Below are positions 1 to 10,800 of a stretch of DNA of 64,000 nucleotides, one piece after another. The notes under the pieces were generated by a model, which ran no database searches, was not told the origin of the DNA, and was given only the letters and a program-made list of their open reading frames with translations. Every line of letters starts with the position of its first letter. The stretch's first letter is position 1. The position numbers were made by a program, and so were the translations under genes. The DNA is from Panulirus ornatus (lineage: Eukaryota > Arthropoda > Malacostraca > Decapoda > Palinuridae). The stretch spans positions 1,257,197 through 1,321,196 of the forward strand of contig NC_092231.1 in assembly GCF_036320965.1 (NCBI RefSeq), written 5' to 3'.

Positions 1-294
1 ATCGAGAAAAAGTTGATGTAGATTTAGGTAGTATTACGTCATTAGGAAAAGCAAAGTTTTATAAAATCAATAATGATGACTGAACCTATGCAGAGGTAAT
101 CAGATCAAAGCAGATCTAACAAACCTCATCTAAGGTAATCGCCTAATCACTGTTAAACTAGATTAGTTCAGGGAAGATGGAATCTGATATAATTGAGCGG
201 TTGTCTCAGAGGAATCTTACTGGCTAATTGCACTACCAGAACTTCCCCCAGCCAGTCACTCTGAAAGAGCGAACGGATAAACCTTGTTTGTTAT
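1..294. other. Unassigned AT-rich sequence
   Basis: Non-repetitive AT-rich sequence. I see no coding pattern, element end or RNA gene in it. Confidence 0.5.
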
Positions 295-295
295 G

Positions 296-366
<71 letters not shown>

Positions 367-377
367 TTATATATATT
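295..377. repeat. (AT)n microsatellite
   Basis: About 80 bp of AT dinucleotides with a few single-base interruptions near the right end. It creates a tyrosine-isoleucine ORF on the minus strand that is not a gene. Confidence 0.95.
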
Positions 378-459
378 GATAGATTCACACTTGTTTGTTG
401 TTTCCTTGGTCGTGAGGTACCGCCAGGAATATACAACGAGCGACTCATTGTTTACATAA

Positions 460-830
460 TGCCCGGAACTAGAGCCCCCTTAACCATAGCCAATCCCCAC
501 ATACGTTTCTGTGATGTGTCTTCACTACTTACAGTGCCCAGGTTCTACCCACTGACAGCATTTCGCCCTTTGTATACCACGTCGCTCCAATACGTTCTAT
601 CTCATGTAGGCCTCACGCGCCCCTGCATATTTACGCCCCGATCACTGAAAGCATCTTTCATTCCATTCTTCCATGTCGTCCACAGGCTTCCCGTTTTCCT
701 TGTTACCTCTGCTTCTGATACGTATATGCATTCGTAGTCAGCCCCTCCTCGCTCATTTTCTCCATGTGTCCGTATCAGCATACTCTATCCAGCTTTCTGA
801 AACAGACGATAAGGTGGGACCCATTCGCAC
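460..830 (-). mobile_element. RTE-like LINE, 3' end fragment A
   Basis: Read on the minus strand, this is a decayed copy of the C-terminal tail and start of the 3' untranslated region of a non-LTR retrotransposon. It is related to the fragment at 840-1312: the stretches around 520-690 and 925-1080 align along their length with roughly a quarter to a third of positions changed (for example around CTGACAGCA versus AGACAGCACG). The tail carries the basic region rich in Arg and Trp that follows the reverse transcriptase in RTE-type elements. No uninterrupted frame survives. The reverse transcriptase domain is absent, as in a 5'-truncated insertion. The clade call rests on the better preserved motifs of fragment B. 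Confidence 0.6.
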
Positions 831-839
831 TCATCCACT

Positions 840-1312
840 CTCTACCTGTCATGTATGATGCACTGAAAACAGAGCCCCATATCCACAACCAGGCCCCACA
901 AACCTTTCCATGGTTCACCCCACCACTTCACATGCCTCAATTTAACCTATAGACAGCACGTCGTCCCCTTTATATCACATTGCTCCAGTTCGCTTTATCA
1001 CCTACACGCCTCAAACCCTCCCGCATGTTAAGCCCCCGAACCTTCAAAGCAGCTTTCACTCCATCCTTCCACCTCGTCATTGGTTTCCTCGTTCCCTCCA
1101 CTCCATAAGTCCAGGCCATTTCAGCACACCTACCTCATCTCTCCCATGCATACTCCCTTTACCACCACACCTTTCCCTTACCCTGTCATTTATTTATGCA
1201 TATTCAAACGTCTACCTTCTTCCATATATTTTTGTCTCAGCCGGCGCCTCGCATCCATACAACACTGACGAGAATTACGACACCATCAGCCATGTCCATC
1301 ATCATCCTTAAA
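840..1312 (-). mobile_element. RTE-like LINE, 3' end fragment B
   Basis: Minus-strand remnant of the same LINE family as 460-830. Translation of the minus strand gives VLYGCEA at 1265-1245, the conserved start of the C-terminal domain in RTE-like LINEs (L-Y-G-C-E-x-W type). A diverged segment resembling D-R-V-R-E-R-C-G and then G-V-L-K-W-x-G-x-M-E follows, spread over about 1190-1090. Frameshifts and stops interrupt it. Left of it (840-930) lies the 3' untranslated portion, also seen at the left of fragment A. The two therefore look like separate 5'-truncated insertions, or a tandem duplication, in one orientation. Presence of LINE sequence is well supported; the exact clade is inferred. Confidence 0.65.
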
Positions 1313-1391
1313 GACACTGACCTCTCGTACTACAAACTCCTTTGGACAGTGAGATGGAATAGGGAGGAGGTCTTGGAAGAACTGTTCACTG

Positions 1392-1393
<2 letters not shown>

Positions 1394-1452
<59 letters not shown>
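1394..1452. repeat. (TG)n microsatellite
   Basis: About 59 bp of uninterrupted TG dinucleotides. Confidence 0.97.
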
Positions 1453-1453
<1 letters not shown>

Positions 1454-1617
1454 AAAATTGTTTCTGTTGTGATATGACGGATTTTTAGAGACATCAGGTC
1501 TGTTCTATTGATCTGGCTTGATGTTTGATATCAACTTACAGTACCAGGTCCATGTGACAGCCGACCCGGCCTCCCACGGATGAGCACTGCCTCCCTAGCC
1601 AGACGTAACCACCCATA

Positions 1618-2040
1618 TGTTGACCTGACCCGACCTTCCACCACATGTTGACCTGATCCGACCTTCCATCTGATGTTAACCTGACCTGACGTTCCACCGC
1701 ATGTTAACCTGACCTGACCTTCCACCTCTCGTTAACCTGCCCTGACCTTCCACCACCTGCTAACCTGACTTAACCTTCCAAATGTTTACTTGACCTGACC
1801 TTCCACCACCTGCTAACCTGACCTAACCTTCCAAATGTTGACCTGACCTCCGATTCCATTTGTTGGCCTGAATTGACCTACCGCATCTGAACCTCTGTCC
1901 TGGTCTTGACTTAAAACCTTTCATTTTTCCCTTGACCTGACCCGTCTACCTTAACTTGACCTGACCTCTTTAACTTTACCTGACCTGGTCGTTACTTTCA
2001 AGAGTGACCTGGCTTTTCGTAGCCTTAATGAACCTTGCAA
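1618..2040. repeat. Diverged minisatellite, about 31-bp unit
   Basis: The motif TTGACCTGACC, followed by GACCTTCCACCACATG, recurs roughly every 26-33 bp with many substitutions. It is clear at 1618-1890 and then decays into isolated TTGACCTGACC words up to about 2040. The high divergence indicates an old array. Confidence 0.75.
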
Positions 2041-2209
2041 TTATTCATTATAATGGCGGCCAGTTAATTAAGCAATGTTTAAAGAGGCTATCAGAGTTCA
2101 AGTTGACTTTTAAGTTTTATTACCATTTTTGACAAATGATGCAGGGCAACCGTTGCTGAGCTCTGTATTACTCCATCACTGACACGTAATTCATGCAAAG
2201 TATCAAACT

Positions 2210-2268
<59 letters not shown>

Positions 2269-2369
2269 ACAGGAATAACTTATAGAGAATTCTTTTCTGG
2301 CTTCCTTGGATACGTTACTGTCTCATGTGGTGATGCTTCCGTCTCCTCCAGACGCATAGCGGAGGTCAT
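2041..2369. other. Unassigned sequence with a (CA)n tract
   Basis: Contains a (CA)n microsatellite at 2211-2266. The rest is non-repetitive with no supported gene. Confidence 0.6.
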
Positions 2370-3939
2370 TGTTGTGGGAATGTTAGCATTTATCCCCTCT
2401 TCCTCCAAGACGACCTCTTCATCCAATCCATGGTTCAACTGCGCCTGTTTTGAAGCCGTTCAGGTAAGGGATCAGGCATATCGAGCTTTGAAAAACTCTC
2501 CTTCCTCCGATATTGCAAGCACGTTATCCGTAAGGCAAAGCGTTCCTTTATTCAAAGGACTTATGATAACCTCTCTTCGTCATCCACTGATTGGTCTTCC
2601 TGGTCTTCAGCTAATGACATCTCTAACAACGTCTGTCGCTCTACCTTTTCCTTCTCTGTTCTGACAGCACTGTAGCTGTCTCTCCCGTAGACATAGCATA
2701 TCTCTTTGGTTCACATAGCTACTCTCTCTGGTTCTTGATTTTCCCCTGACTCTAACATGAATGACTCTAACATTCCATCACCCCCTAGATGCTCCTCTTA
2801 CTGATTCTATGCTTCTCCACGTAATCTCTTTTCGAATTGTGCGAAAAGCGATTTTCTTTCTGGACACAAGAACGTTTTATGGTTCTGATGGTATTCATCC
2901 CCGAGTATGAAAGTGTGCCTCTGAACTTGCACCTGTGCTTGCTCGTCTGTACTGTTTATCTTGATGAACCAGATCTTTTCCTCATTCCTGTAAGAATAAG
3001 TTGGTATATCCCACCCAAAGGATGGGTGACTGTTCAAACCCTTCTAACTATCGTCCTGTTGGTGTGACATTTACTATTTCCAAAGTCTTCCGAATCCTTC
3101 CTCAATTCCTTTATCCTTAGCCGTCTTGCATTTCAGTCTTCTCTCTGATCACCACCAGGCGAGATTCACGGGTGACATTCTCTTCTGTCTTATTGATATT
3201 TGGTCATCATCCCTAAAAGATTATGGAGAAACCTATGTAGTTACCTTTGATATATTGAAAGCTCTTGACAGGCTGTGGCATCGAGGTCTGATCTCTTAAT
3301 TTCTGTCTTGTGGTTACCCTTTTTTTTCATTTTGTTCCTCCATATCTCGTGTCCTTCCTCTGACCGATCTTCCTTCATGGTTGTTGATGGATCAGCCTCT
3401 CACCCTTTCTTCGTCAGCAGCGGTGTCCCTCAAGGCCTAGTCCTGTCTCCAACACTATTTATACTTTTCATCAATGATTTCTTTCTTCTGTGAATAACTA
3501 AATGTATTCGTATGCTGGCGACTCGACACTACATCCTGTACATCCTTAAGTCTGCTTCCTCTTCCCTCACTCGACCCGTGTCTCGTCTCGACACAACTTC
3601 CTCAATACACTTAGATAGAATATCTCAGCTGGGCAGACGAAAATTGATGAAGTTTAATTCCTCAAAACTTTCCTCTCTTCTTTGACGGATCTGTAATTTC
3701 ACCTCATGACTCGGTCAACATGCTTTGTATTTCTGTAACATCCTCACTGTCTTAGAAACCTTACATAAAGGAAATAACTAAATCTGCCGCTAGATATCGA
3801 GATTACTTTACTTCCGAACAGTTAACTGCTCCAGTTATTCCAAGGATTGATCCCTCCTGGTATGGAGTACTCATCTCACACCTGGGGTGGCTCTAACTCT
3901 TCGTCCTCACTTGACGGAGTTGAGTCGAAAGCGGTCTGA

Positions 3940-3941
<2 letters not shown>
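2370..3941 (+). mobile_element. Jockey-like LINE reverse transcriptase, decayed
   Basis: Remnant of a non-LTR retrotransposon reverse transcriptase, the enzyme that copies element RNA at a nicked target site. It is readable only by changing frame many times. In order: the linker with NPWFN and a C-x-A-x-x-R-x-x-A-Y-R-A-x-K pattern (2430-2500); a D-G-I-H-P-like segment near 2885; N-Y-R-P-V near 3045; a degenerate D-I-x-K-A-x-D-R-x-W-H-R-G-L segment near 3250-3295; and S-G-V-P-Q-G-x-V-L-S-P-T-L-F with F-I-N-D-F at 3419-3480. The catalytic box reads YAGD, not YADD, at 3511-3522, followed by STLH. A segment like S-H-x-W-G-G lies near 3875. Ends at a (TA)n tract. Many frameshifts and stops plus the lost catalytic Asp make it inactive. 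The minus-strand remnant at 33600-34560 is the same general type. Confidence 0.9.

Positions 3942-4004
<63 letters not shown>
3942..4004. repeat. (TA)n microsatellite
   Basis: 63 bp of TA dinucleotides joining the LINE remnant to the SINE-like block. Confidence 0.97.
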
Positions 4005-4006
<2 letters not shown>

Positions 4007-4164
4007 GAGCAGGGGGCTGGAAATCCTCCCCTCTCGTTTTACTTTAATTTTCCAAAAGAAGGAACAGAGAAGGAGGCCAGGTGATGATATTCCCTCAAAG
4101 GCCCAGTCCTCTGTTCTTGGCGCTACCTCGCTGATGCGGGAAATGGCGAATGGTATGAAAGAAA

Positions 4165-4167
<3 letters not shown>
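4005..4167 (+). mobile_element. SINE-like dispersed block, copy 1 (5' truncated)
   Basis: Non-coding block with two relatives in this window: 58700-58926 on the same strand and 26063-26280 on the opposite strand. Shared landmarks in order are GGGGGCTGGAAATCCTCCCC, AAAAGAAGGAACAGAGAAG, GATATTCCCTCAAAGGC, AGTCCTCTGTT, CGCTACCTCGCT and GCGGGAAATGGCGAAT. Copy 1 lacks the first about 70 bp present in the other two. A tRNA-type promoter is not obvious, so SINE is an inference from size, dispersal and lack of coding capacity. It is bounded on both sides by (TA)n. Confidence 0.75.

Positions 4168-4244
<77 letters not shown>
4168..4244. repeat. (TA)n microsatellite
   Basis: 77 bp of TA dinucleotides directly after the A-rich tail (GAAAGAAAGAA) of the SINE-like block. 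It probably grew from that tail. Confidence 0.97.
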
Positions 4245-4246
<2 letters not shown>

Positions 4247-4834
4247 TACAATGAATGATGGAAAAATGTAGCATAAGTTTTGAAAATCCACGTTTGGCAT
4301 GAATGTGAAGTCCGATTTTCGTATTTGTAAAAAATTCAGACAACCTCAAAGGTTTTTAGTTGAGGAGGTTGAATTATTACACTCTTTCCATGAATATTTC
4401 CGTCATGGTAATGGATGCACATAGTCTTTGCATCTAATTAACTTTTCCTCTTTTTGATCAAGTTTGCTGATAGGTTATCATTCTGAAATGAAAATTTCTT
4501 TGTAGTGAGATAAGACTTGAGTGTATTGTTGAAGATAAAATCTATCATACATGTGTGAACGTGAGATGGTCCTGATATTTCTTGAAGCTAATCATTAGTT
4601 GAATAGTTTATCAACATCAAAGAGCTTGTAATTAGTGGATGATTTGACTTTATAACTTAGCGCGAGGATTATTTCAGCGAAGTAATCAAAGTGTTGAGAA
4701 GTTCCGTGTTGGTTGTGACGATACTTGAGGATTGGTTGTACGTGCACGACCTGACCCCCCCTCTTCCTCGTCATCGTCTGCCCTACACACATCCAGACGT
4801 GAAGCAAACAGGTAACAGAGGCACGTGACCTCAT
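4245..4834. other. Unassigned sequence
   Basis: AT-rich, non-repetitive. Short ORFs here show no recognisable protein family. Confidence 0.5.
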
Positions 4835-5110
4835 GAGCACGACGGAACAACCCTTGAGCACGATAGTACGTCCCTCAAGCACGACGGTACAACCTTTGAG
4901 CACGACAGTACAACCATGAGCACGATATTACAACCCTTCAGTGATGATACGACCTTCAATACGGCAGTGAAACCATTGAGCACAACAGTGATTACAACGG
5001 ATGACCCTTAACTACGACATTACAACTCTTGATCGCGACGGTACGACCCCAGCTGGAGCACGACGAGACGACCCTTGAACACCACAGTACGACGCTGGAG
5101 CTATCACGAC
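4835..5110 (-). repeat. 21-bp unit array, left-arm orientation
   Basis: Diverged tandem units of about 21 bp with core GAGCACGACGGTACAACC, the reverse complement of the units at 40987-41520 and 57235-57455. This is the left-arm orientation of the palindromic family whose best copy is 53865-54170. Units are clear to about 4910 and weaker up to 5100. No matching right arm is visible downstream. Confidence 0.7.
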
Positions 5111-5360
5111 GAACCCAAGCCTTGAGCAGGGCATGGTCTTGAACCTGAGCCTGGTGGCCTCGGATCCATAGTGGAGTTGTAGAGTCTTGTGTGGGAGAGA
5201 CGCTCACTCGCCGGCCCGGTGCAGGCCAGGTGGGGCAGAGCAAGGCACGAGAATGCGGCCAGCAACACATACAAAACGCGTTAGTGCACGCGAGTGCGTC
5301 CTGTTCCCACCCAGGGAATTAACGTATGGCACAAGTCCCCCTCGCTCCTTTCTGCTCCTG

Positions 5361-5600
5361 CAACCCCCACTCGGGCCCCCTCTGCCGATGCAACCCACTC
5401 GGGCCCCCGCGCCCCCCTCAGCCCCCCCGCAACCCCCTCGACCCCGCAACCCCCTCGAGATCCTCGACCCCTTTGGACCCCGCGGCCCCCTCAACCCCCT
5501 CGACCCCCGCCACCCCCTCGACCCCCGCCACCCCCTCGACCCCCGCCACCCCCTCGACCCCCTCAACCCCCTCGACCCCCGCCACCCCCTCGCCACTCGA
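5361..5600. repeat. C-rich array with 18-bp unit
   Basis: Strongly strand-asymmetric C-rich sequence. At 5500-5600 it becomes a near-perfect array of CACCCCCTCGACCCCCGC. The proline-arginine ORFs it creates in three frames of the plus strand and one of the minus strand are composition artefacts. Confidence 0.9.
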
Positions 5601-6040
5601 TATGGTCGCCTCCCAGAAAGCGGTGGCAGACCTTCCTCCCCCCCTCCCCCTCGAGACTGTTGTTCATGATGTATAATCAATACATCAATAGATCATACAG
5701 CGACTGACCAGGCGTTTGGGGAATCAAATGCTATTTTTGTCCTTTTTTCACCTAATGTAGACCTTAAGGTAATAATCACAAATTTGATAATATTCAAATA
5801 TAAACAACAGGGTAATATATAGTTCTCTTTCTAAATACTGAATGAAAGAAATATGTTCAGTATTGAATGAAATTATTGCCAGTTCTCACGGCACAGGACC
5901 AAAAGTCAAGATTTACATCTTAGACGAAATTATTCAAATTGCTGGGAAGGCACAAGCTTGACACTCCCCCGTCAAGATGACAACCGAGGCTGTCAAATTA
6001 TTGCTGGAAAGCGGAGGGATACTCAACGGTATATTGGAGG
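5601..6040. other. Unassigned sequence
   Basis: AT-rich non-repetitive sequence between two arrays. No gene or element recognised. Confidence 0.5.
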
Positions 6041-6226
6041 CGCTGGGCTGGCTGGCTGGGCTGGCTGGCTGGGCTAGGCTGGCTGGCTGGCTGGGCTAGG
6101 CTGGCTGGCTGGGCTAGGCTGGCTGGCTAGCTGGCTGGCTGGCTAGCTGGCTGGCTGGGCTAGGCTGGCTGGGCTAGGCTGGCTGGCTAGGCTAGGCTGG
6201 CTGGGGTAGGCTGGCTGGCTAGCTGG
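6041..6226. repeat. GGCT-rich simple repeat
   Basis: Interspersed GGCTGGCT and GGGCTAGGCT words with occasional AGCT, a compound tetranucleotide-derived array. Confidence 0.93.
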
Positions 6227-6395
6227 AGGCATGTGATGACTGTCAGTAGCAGAATATTCTCTATTAAAAGTTTGTCATTTGTCTAATTAGGGTAAAAGTA
6301 TTGGATATTGGTGGAGTCATGACCTGGTATGTTTCATCTGTATAAATCCAATGATCACTTAGCTTAATTAGTTGGATGAGTTCTTAATAGTGTTG

Positions 6396-7490
6396 GCACT
6401 ACCACAGTGTATGGTGGGGAGGCATGTGGTACTACCACAGTGTATGGTGGGGAGGCATGTGGCACTACCACAGTGTATGGTGGGGAGGCATGTGGCACTA
6501 CCACAGTGTATGGTGGGAAGGCATTTGGTGCTACCACAGTGTATGGTGGGGAGGCATGTGATACTACCACAGTGTATGGTGGGGAGGCATGTGGTACTAC
6601 CACAAGTGTATGGTGGGGAGGCATGTGGCACTACCACAGTTTATGGTGGGAAGGCATTTGGTACTACCACAGTGTATGGTGGGGAGGCATTGGTGCCTAC
6701 CACAGTGTATGGTGGGGAGGCATGTGGTACTACCACAGTGTATGGTGGGGAGGCATGTGGTACTACCACAAGTGTATGGTGGGGAGGCATGTGGCACTAC
6801 CACAGTGTATGGTGGGGAGGCATGTGGCACTACCACAGTGTATGGTGGGAAGGCATTTGGTACTACCACAGTGTATGGTGGGAAGGCATTTGGTGCTACC
6901 ACAGTGTATGGTGGGGAGGCATGTGGTACTACCACAGTGTATGGTGGGGAGGCATGTGGCACTACCACAGTGTATGGTGGGAAGGCATTTGGTACTACCA
7001 CAGTGTATGGTGGGAAGGCATTTGGTGCTACCACAGTGTATGGTGGGGAGGCATGTGGCACTACCACAGTGTATGGTGGGAAGGCATTTGGTGCTACCAC
7101 AGTGTATGGTGGGGAGGCATGTGGCACTACCACAGTGTATGGTGGGGAGGCATGTGGCACTACCACAGTGTATGGTGGGGAGGCATGTGGCACTACCACA
7201 GTGTATGGTGGGGAGGCATGTGGCACTACCACAGTGTATGGTGGGAAGGCATTTGGTGCTACCACAGTGTATGGTGGGGAGGCATGTGATACTACCACAG
7301 TGTATGGTGGGGAGGCATGTGGCACTACCACAGTGTATGGTGGGGAGGCATGTGGCACTACCACAGTGTATGGTGGGGAGGCATGTGGCACTACCACAGT
7401 GTATGGTGGGGAGGCATGTGGCACTACCACAGTGTATGGTGGGGAGGCATGTGGCACTACCACAGTGTATGGTGGGGAGGCATGTGGCAG
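6396..7490. repeat. 33-bp minisatellite, about 33 copies
   Basis: Tandem units containing ACCACAGTGTATGGTGGG and GAGGCATGTGG, 33 bp each. Because 33 is divisible by three, several frames on both strands stay open for more than 200 codons; these are not genes. Two main variants alternate (GGGGAGGCATGTGG and GGGAAGGCATTTGG), and blocks of four units recur: GGGAAGGCATTTGGTAC is at 6847 and again at 6979, 132 bp apart. Two units carry an extra A (CCACAAGTGT at about 6601 and 6768) that shifts the frame. Confidence 0.97.
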
Positions 7491-8270
7491 TCCGTCCGTC
7501 TACCATTACAGCTGTAGTCTCTTCATGATAACTATGATGGGCGTCCTCTCCATCATGGGTTCTGAATTGCTAAGCTTATCAGATGATAACAAAAGAAAGA
7601 GTAGATAGATAATGACACATTCCAGTGTTGTAGGTTTCTTAGAAATGTGGTGGATTGAAATTATAACTCTCAAAGTTAATGTTATTTTGATATTTCTTCC
7701 AGACAGTATTTGAGTTTGAATATAGAATATTCCTCTGCACATATGAAAAAATGTACAGCCCAAATCTTTATCACGTAGCTGTACCCTATCCCATCGTAGA
7801 CAAAGTTTCTTTTTCACATGCTATATAGATTCTTTTAAAGAAAAATAATTTTATGTAATGTAACATCGATATCACTCGGAAAAAAAAAATGTCTGCTTTC
7901 ATTAAAAAGATTTATCAGAGCCAGAAGAATAATAACGATAAAAAGCAACGTAACGAAACCTCACTGAAATGTGATATTTATTAAGTAATACAGGAGAGGT
8001 TATTGTGTGTGCACCCCAGGGTACAGTGTGTGGGTGTGTGTGTACCGAGCCAGATAGCGGGCTTGTTTTGTCAAAACTCAGTTCAGTACTTGATGTGCAG
8101 TGGAGAGACGGGTGAACGTAGAGTTCCATTTAGTAGAACGTTTAGCGGACGTAGGGTTTATGTTAGTAAAACGTTGAGAGAACGTAGGGTTCAGGTTTAC
8201 TGGAACGTTGTGTGGACGAAAAGTTCTAGTACGAGCCTGGAATCGCCATGTTTCATGAGCCCGTGAACCT
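7491..8270. other. Unassigned sequence
   Basis: AT-rich to 7980, then a few short diverged repeats of GTAGGGTT with AACGTTGAG-like words (8110-8215). No supported gene. Confidence 0.5.
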
Positions 8271-8274
8271 TGCT

Positions 8275-8365
8275 GCTGTAACCGTCTGTATCAGCCCCAT
8301 ACAGTGGGATATGGTGCCTGGCCCACGCCACATACAGTGGTCTGAGGTGCCTGGCCCACGCCACA
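8275..8365. repeat. Short tandem duplication
   Basis: The words CATACAGTGG and GGTGCCTGGCCCACGCCACA occur twice about 38 bp apart. A two-copy tandem duplication with a few differences. Confidence 0.8.
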
Positions 8366-8960
8366 GCAGGTAAACGTGATTGATAAAACTGACCGACTGT
8401 CTCATGAGATGCATCGTAGCATAATACAAGACAGCCACGGAACCACCACTCCTTCCCTCTCTCCTCCTTCGACGACACTGTGCAGTGACTACATTGTGCA
8501 GTGACGGTAGTGTACAGTGTCTGCGCGCCGACGGAGATCTCTGAGGTGTCCATTTGGGGAGACAAACTACAACGTAACCTGAGGTGAGGGACACGCTATC
8601 CTAGTTACCTCTTCTGCGGGGTTCACTGTTGACCTTGACCCCTGATGAAGGTTTAATTTTATGTATGAAGTCCCTCTGGCCTCGGCTCCTCCCGAGCATA
8701 TCTTGCAGGACTCAGAAGCCAAAAGGAGAGAAAAAAAAGTGGGATTCGATCGCTTGGAACGCTTAATTAAGAGCGGGGGAAACGACCCGAGCCAACGAGG
8801 GGGATATTCCAAGTCTTTAAAAACGCTTGATTTGATTCCGCTTTTCTGAAGGAAGGAAAATGAAAAGTCTAAACACCAGTCGCTCTTGAATGGATTTTTC
8901 CTTTTTGAACGAGAGAGAAAAATGCAGCGAGCGAGGTATGAGGAAGTGAGCTTATTAGCC
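8366..8960. other. Unassigned sequence with a possible conserved island
   Basis: 8720-8860 is non-repetitive and of balanced composition, with words such as GATTCGATCGCTTGGAA and CGCTTAATTAAGAGCG. A 207-codon minus-strand ORF spans this region and the repeats to its right but shows no recognisable domain. Confidence 0.4.
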
Positions 8961-8964
8961 GTGG

Positions 8965-9215
8965 TCGCTGCCTGGCCCTGCCCTCCCTCACTCCTGGCTG
9001 CATCGTGCCTGGCCACTGCATGGCCACCCAACCCCTGGCTCCCCATCAGGCCACTGGTTTGCTCTTGTCTAACCCCTGTATGGCCTATGTCTGGTCCCTG
9101 CATGGCCCTTGCTGAGCCCTTGTCTGGGCCCCGCCTGGCCCTCGCTAGGCCGGCCCGCCTCACGGTAATAGCACGACTCCTTACCACCACCAGCCTGGCC
9201 CGCCCTGCAGAGCTG
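8965..9215. repeat. Degenerate CCTGG-rich repeat
   Basis: Loosely repeated words around CTGGCC, CATGGCC and CCCCTG at irregular 18-25 bp spacing. It looks like an old, strongly diverged minisatellite. Confidence 0.55.
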
Positions 9216-10610
9216 CCGAGGCCATATCTCTGGTAAATTGGAATATACGATGAGAAATAAAGCGGACGCGTATCATTCTAACTTTCCATAAAGGAACAGT
9301 AGATTAGGTCGGGCCATCGAGCCGGGAGACGCGCGCCTGATACATCAGTTGGTCTCATAACACCAGCTTTCCGACGAGGAGGTTGAGAGGCGCGGCATGA
9401 GGCCCTCCGGTGGGTGACGTGTGCACGACTGATCTATAATGCTGGCCGTCGCCGATGTGATCTGCTGCTGCGTTATGGAAAGTTAGAGGGATAAGCGCGC
9501 TACATCACCGAGGAGGCCAGGATACATCCCCATCCGTGGGATAGTAGGCAGGATACACAGCCAGCCATGTGGAGGTGGGCAGGATACATGGGGCACTATC
9601 TCCCGGCTCCTCCATCTCCTGCTCTTGACATTTACCAGGCATTAAACCACGACCGTCCTCCCTCATCCGCTGATCAGCTGTAGTTGGTATGGGGATGGGA
9701 CATCCCACGACCGTGAGGGCGCTCTTCCCTAATATCAGGACCGCCCGGGACCCAGGGGGACCCAAATTAATCTCCTACATACGACGGCATCTGGGAGGAA
9801 GGAAGGAAGAGGGACAACGCCCCACGCTCCTACCCTGTGTGTGTTGGTAGGTGTTACATGGCAATCGTAGGCAAATGACTTGAGACATCTACTGTAAATA
9901 ACCTTAATATTTTGGAAACTGACTTTATCCACAAGATACAAAATGTTAACCGACAAGATATTAACCATCAAATGATGTGACATCAGCTTTTAATATACAC
10001 GATAAAAGTCATCATACAGACGTTATCACTGTTATCTGTTCAACAAATAGATAGTGAATTAGTAAGAGTATGTCGGAAAGTCCTATTTAGGGCGACATCA
10101 TCTTTAGCGAGACGCCTCCGTCGGTCGCTTGGGTTTATATAAGTGTGAGAGCAGCGGGTGCCTCAGCTGTGAAGGTACATGGCGGGAAGAATTATTGGCC
10201 TCAACCTTTCATGCATCTCCTGCTGCTCTGTATACAGAAACAGACACAGAAGGAGATGCAGAAAAAAATTCCTGACAGAATACAAAGAAATACAAGTGAA
10301 TGCAAACATCAACAGACCAAGGATCATATAGAGAATGTTAGTCACAGCAGGTGACATATGACACAGAAAGCTTAGTGTGATGAGAAAAGAAAAGCGGATA
10401 GATAAAGTAGAGACAAGACATATATAGTTTATGTAGTAATATCATATATTTCAGAAGCTGGTCGCCATTTTGTAAATTGTTGTTGGGTTAGTGTGTTTAC
10501 CGTGAGAAAAGAGAACAAAGGTCAAGAAGATATATTACTGCTGATGGATTGTTGTGTACAGGTAACCACAGCTAGATAAACTCTTGAACCTTGGAACCCA
10601 TGGTTGTAAA
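9216..10610. other. Unassigned sequence
   Basis: Mixed-composition, non-repetitive sequence. Short ORFs on both strands have no family signature. No element ends recognised. Confidence 0.5.
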
Positions 10611-10800
10611 GGCCAGGGTATCATACCCATGGATCGTACCGTGAAAGTTAAGGATCATAATGTGTAGACAGGGTGTACCATCGTGCTCGAGGGTCGTACC
10701 GTCGTGCTCAAGGATCATACCATCATGCTCAGGGATCATACCATCTTACTCAAGGATTTTACTGTCGTCCCCAAAGGTCGTACCATCATGCTCAAGAGGT
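10611..10800 (+). repeat. 21-bp unit array, right-arm orientation, with half centre
   Basis: GGTATCATACCC at 10618 resembles the right half of the palindromic centre. It is followed by diverged 21-bp units of the type GGTCGTACCGTCGTGCTC at 10690-10798. A matching left arm is not visible. Interpreted as a partial copy of the family described at 53865-54170. Confidence 0.65.

Noticed and set aside
1618..2040. TAACC-rich array considered as telomeric
   Set aside because: Unit is about 31 bp and irregular; it is not the arthropod TTAGG repeat.
3941..4349. Tyr-Ile repeat ORFs
   Set aside because: Translation of (TA)n; same for 26400-26680 and 58438-58746.
5187..5707. Proline/arginine-rich ORFs resembling an extensin-like protein
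   Set aside because: C-rich simple repeat open in several frames of both strands.
6364..7608. Several ORFs of 200-370 codons, plus and minus
   Set aside because: Products are 11-residue tandem repeats from a 33-bp minisatellite.
8567..9190. 207-codon minus-strand ORF
   Set aside because: Spans a degenerate CCTGG repeat and unique DNA; no motif recognised and low coding character.
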